64,000 nucleotides of DNA, from assembly GCF_002939945.1 (NCBI RefSeq), contig NZ_MDEB01000004.1, positions 186,001 to 250,000 of the forward strand, read 5' to 3'. A program made the translations under genes and the position numbers. This document shows, one piece after another, positions 63,562 to 64,000 of this stretch (position 1 is the first letter of the stretch; each line of letters starts with the position of its first letter). A model generated the notes under the pieces. That model did no database searches and had not been told where the DNA came from. It saw only the letters and a list, made by a program, of their open reading frames with translations. This stretch comes from Xanthomonas arboricola pv. populi. Its GTDB lineage: Bacteria; Pseudomonadota; Gammaproteobacteria; Xanthomonadales; Xanthomonadaceae.

Positions 63562-64000
63562 GGCGGGCCTCCTGCGCCATCACCTCGGCGCGCTGGGCCA
63601 GCAACTCGGCCGGCGGGTCGCCGTAGAGGTAATCGAACATCGCTTCGACCGGTTGTACCGGCGTGTTGAGGTAGGCGTTGACCTCTTCGTCCACGCGCGC
63701 GCCGCATTCGGCCTTCCATGCGGTTTCCTGCGCCTCGTCCCACAGGCCCTGTGCGGTGAGATAACGGCGCAGGCGCAGCAGCGGCTCGCGCGCCCAGCCT
63801 TGCTTGACCTCTTCTTCGCCGCGGTAGCGCCGCGCATCGTCGGCGGTGGTGTGATCGGACAGGCGATAGGTCAGGAACTCGATCACCGTGCCGCCGTCGC
63901 CGGCCAGTGCGCGCGCGCGCGCCTGGCGCATCGCTTCGAGCACCGCGATCAGGTCGTTGCCGTCCACCTGCAGGCAATGCAGGCCGCCGGCCAGGCCCTT
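63554..64000 (-). CDS. Branched-chain 2-oxoacid dehydrogenase E1 alpha subunit (C-terminal part; cut by window edge)
   Basis: The last 148 residues are seen, starting KGLAGGLHCLQVDGNDLIAV. The ThDP-associated segment VDGNDLIAVLEAMRQARARA and EFLTYRLSDHTTADDARRY (with phosphorylation-loop-like SDHTTADD) match the E1alpha of branched-chain complexes. The N-terminal ThDP-binding GDG motif lies outside. It is the upstream gene of the operon in this window. Confidence 0.92.
   Translation of the reverse strand, partial: KGLAGGLHCLQVDGNDLIAVLEAMRQARARALAGDGGTVIEFLTYRLSDHTTADDARRYRGEEEVKQGWAREPLLRLRRYLTAQGLWDEAQETAWKAECGARVDEEVNAYLNTPVQPVEAMFDYLYGDPPAELLAQRAEVMAQEARHG

Overview
The window is high-GC, gene-dense chromosomal DNA from a gammaproteobacterium of the Xanthomonadaceae, most probably a Xanthomonas. 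This rests on the gene content and order (pcaIJF-HG-B-D-C beside vanA, a bio cluster next to comF, a glgA-glgB-treZ-malQ-treY-glgX operon, VirK, an LpxO-like protein, a branched-chain dehydrogenase operon), on the protein sequences, and on characteristic intergenic repeats. It has no rRNA, phage, insertion sequence or CRISPR array and only one tRNA. It looks like core genome.

Region 1 (1-10.4 kb) is aromatic catabolism. vanA (cut by the left edge) diverges from an eight-gene protocatechuate operon, pcaI-J-F-H-G-B-D-C, which takes protocatechuate to succinyl-CoA and acetyl-CoA. A secreted alpha/beta hydrolase and a convergent IclR-family regulator (pcaR-like) follow. Region 2 (10.4-20 kb) is mixed: a RIO-type kinase, an esterase, a DUF2490 protein, mnmG, a lipoprotein, a PLP dehydratase coupled to a YdcF/SanA-like protein, a SnoaL-like protein and an LpxO-like hydroxylase. 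Upstream of mnmG is a structured intergenic region with a perfect Clp/CRP-type site, a strong terminator (candidate small RNA) and a 40-nt perfect palindrome.

Region 3 (20-31 kb) has bioB-F-H-(SDR)-C on the minus strand, divergent comF, ubiA, tRNA-Arg(CCG), an HPF-like protein and a large DUF3772/MscS channel. Region 4 (31-40 kb) has opgB, a UbiB-family kinase-like gene, a DUF808 membrane protein, a Tat-exported GHL10-type hydrolase and a diguanylate cyclase with an intact I-site. Region 5 (40.5-53.8 kb) is a tightly packed alpha-glucan/trehalose operon: glgA, glgB, treZ, malQ, treY, a 57-residue DUF2934 protein, glgX and a Rossmann-fold protein. Several of its genes overlap by 4 nt.

Region 6 (54-64 kb) has an SDR, a large FAD/NAD(P)-binding protein, VirK, a DUF6172 protein, an RhlE-like DEAD-box helicase, about 880 bp of repeat-rich noncoding DNA, and a branched-chain 2-oxoacid dehydrogenase operon (E1alpha, E1beta, an SH3-domain protein, E2). 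Branched acyl-CoAs from this complex prime branched fatty acids and, in Xanthomonas, DSF-type signals.

The observations most worth following are: the Clp-site/small-RNA candidate upstream of mnmG; the SH3-domain protein inside the dehydrogenase operon, next to an E2 whose linker contains an intergenic-type repeat and a 21-bp minisatellite; and a dispersed repeat whose core is inverted between copies.
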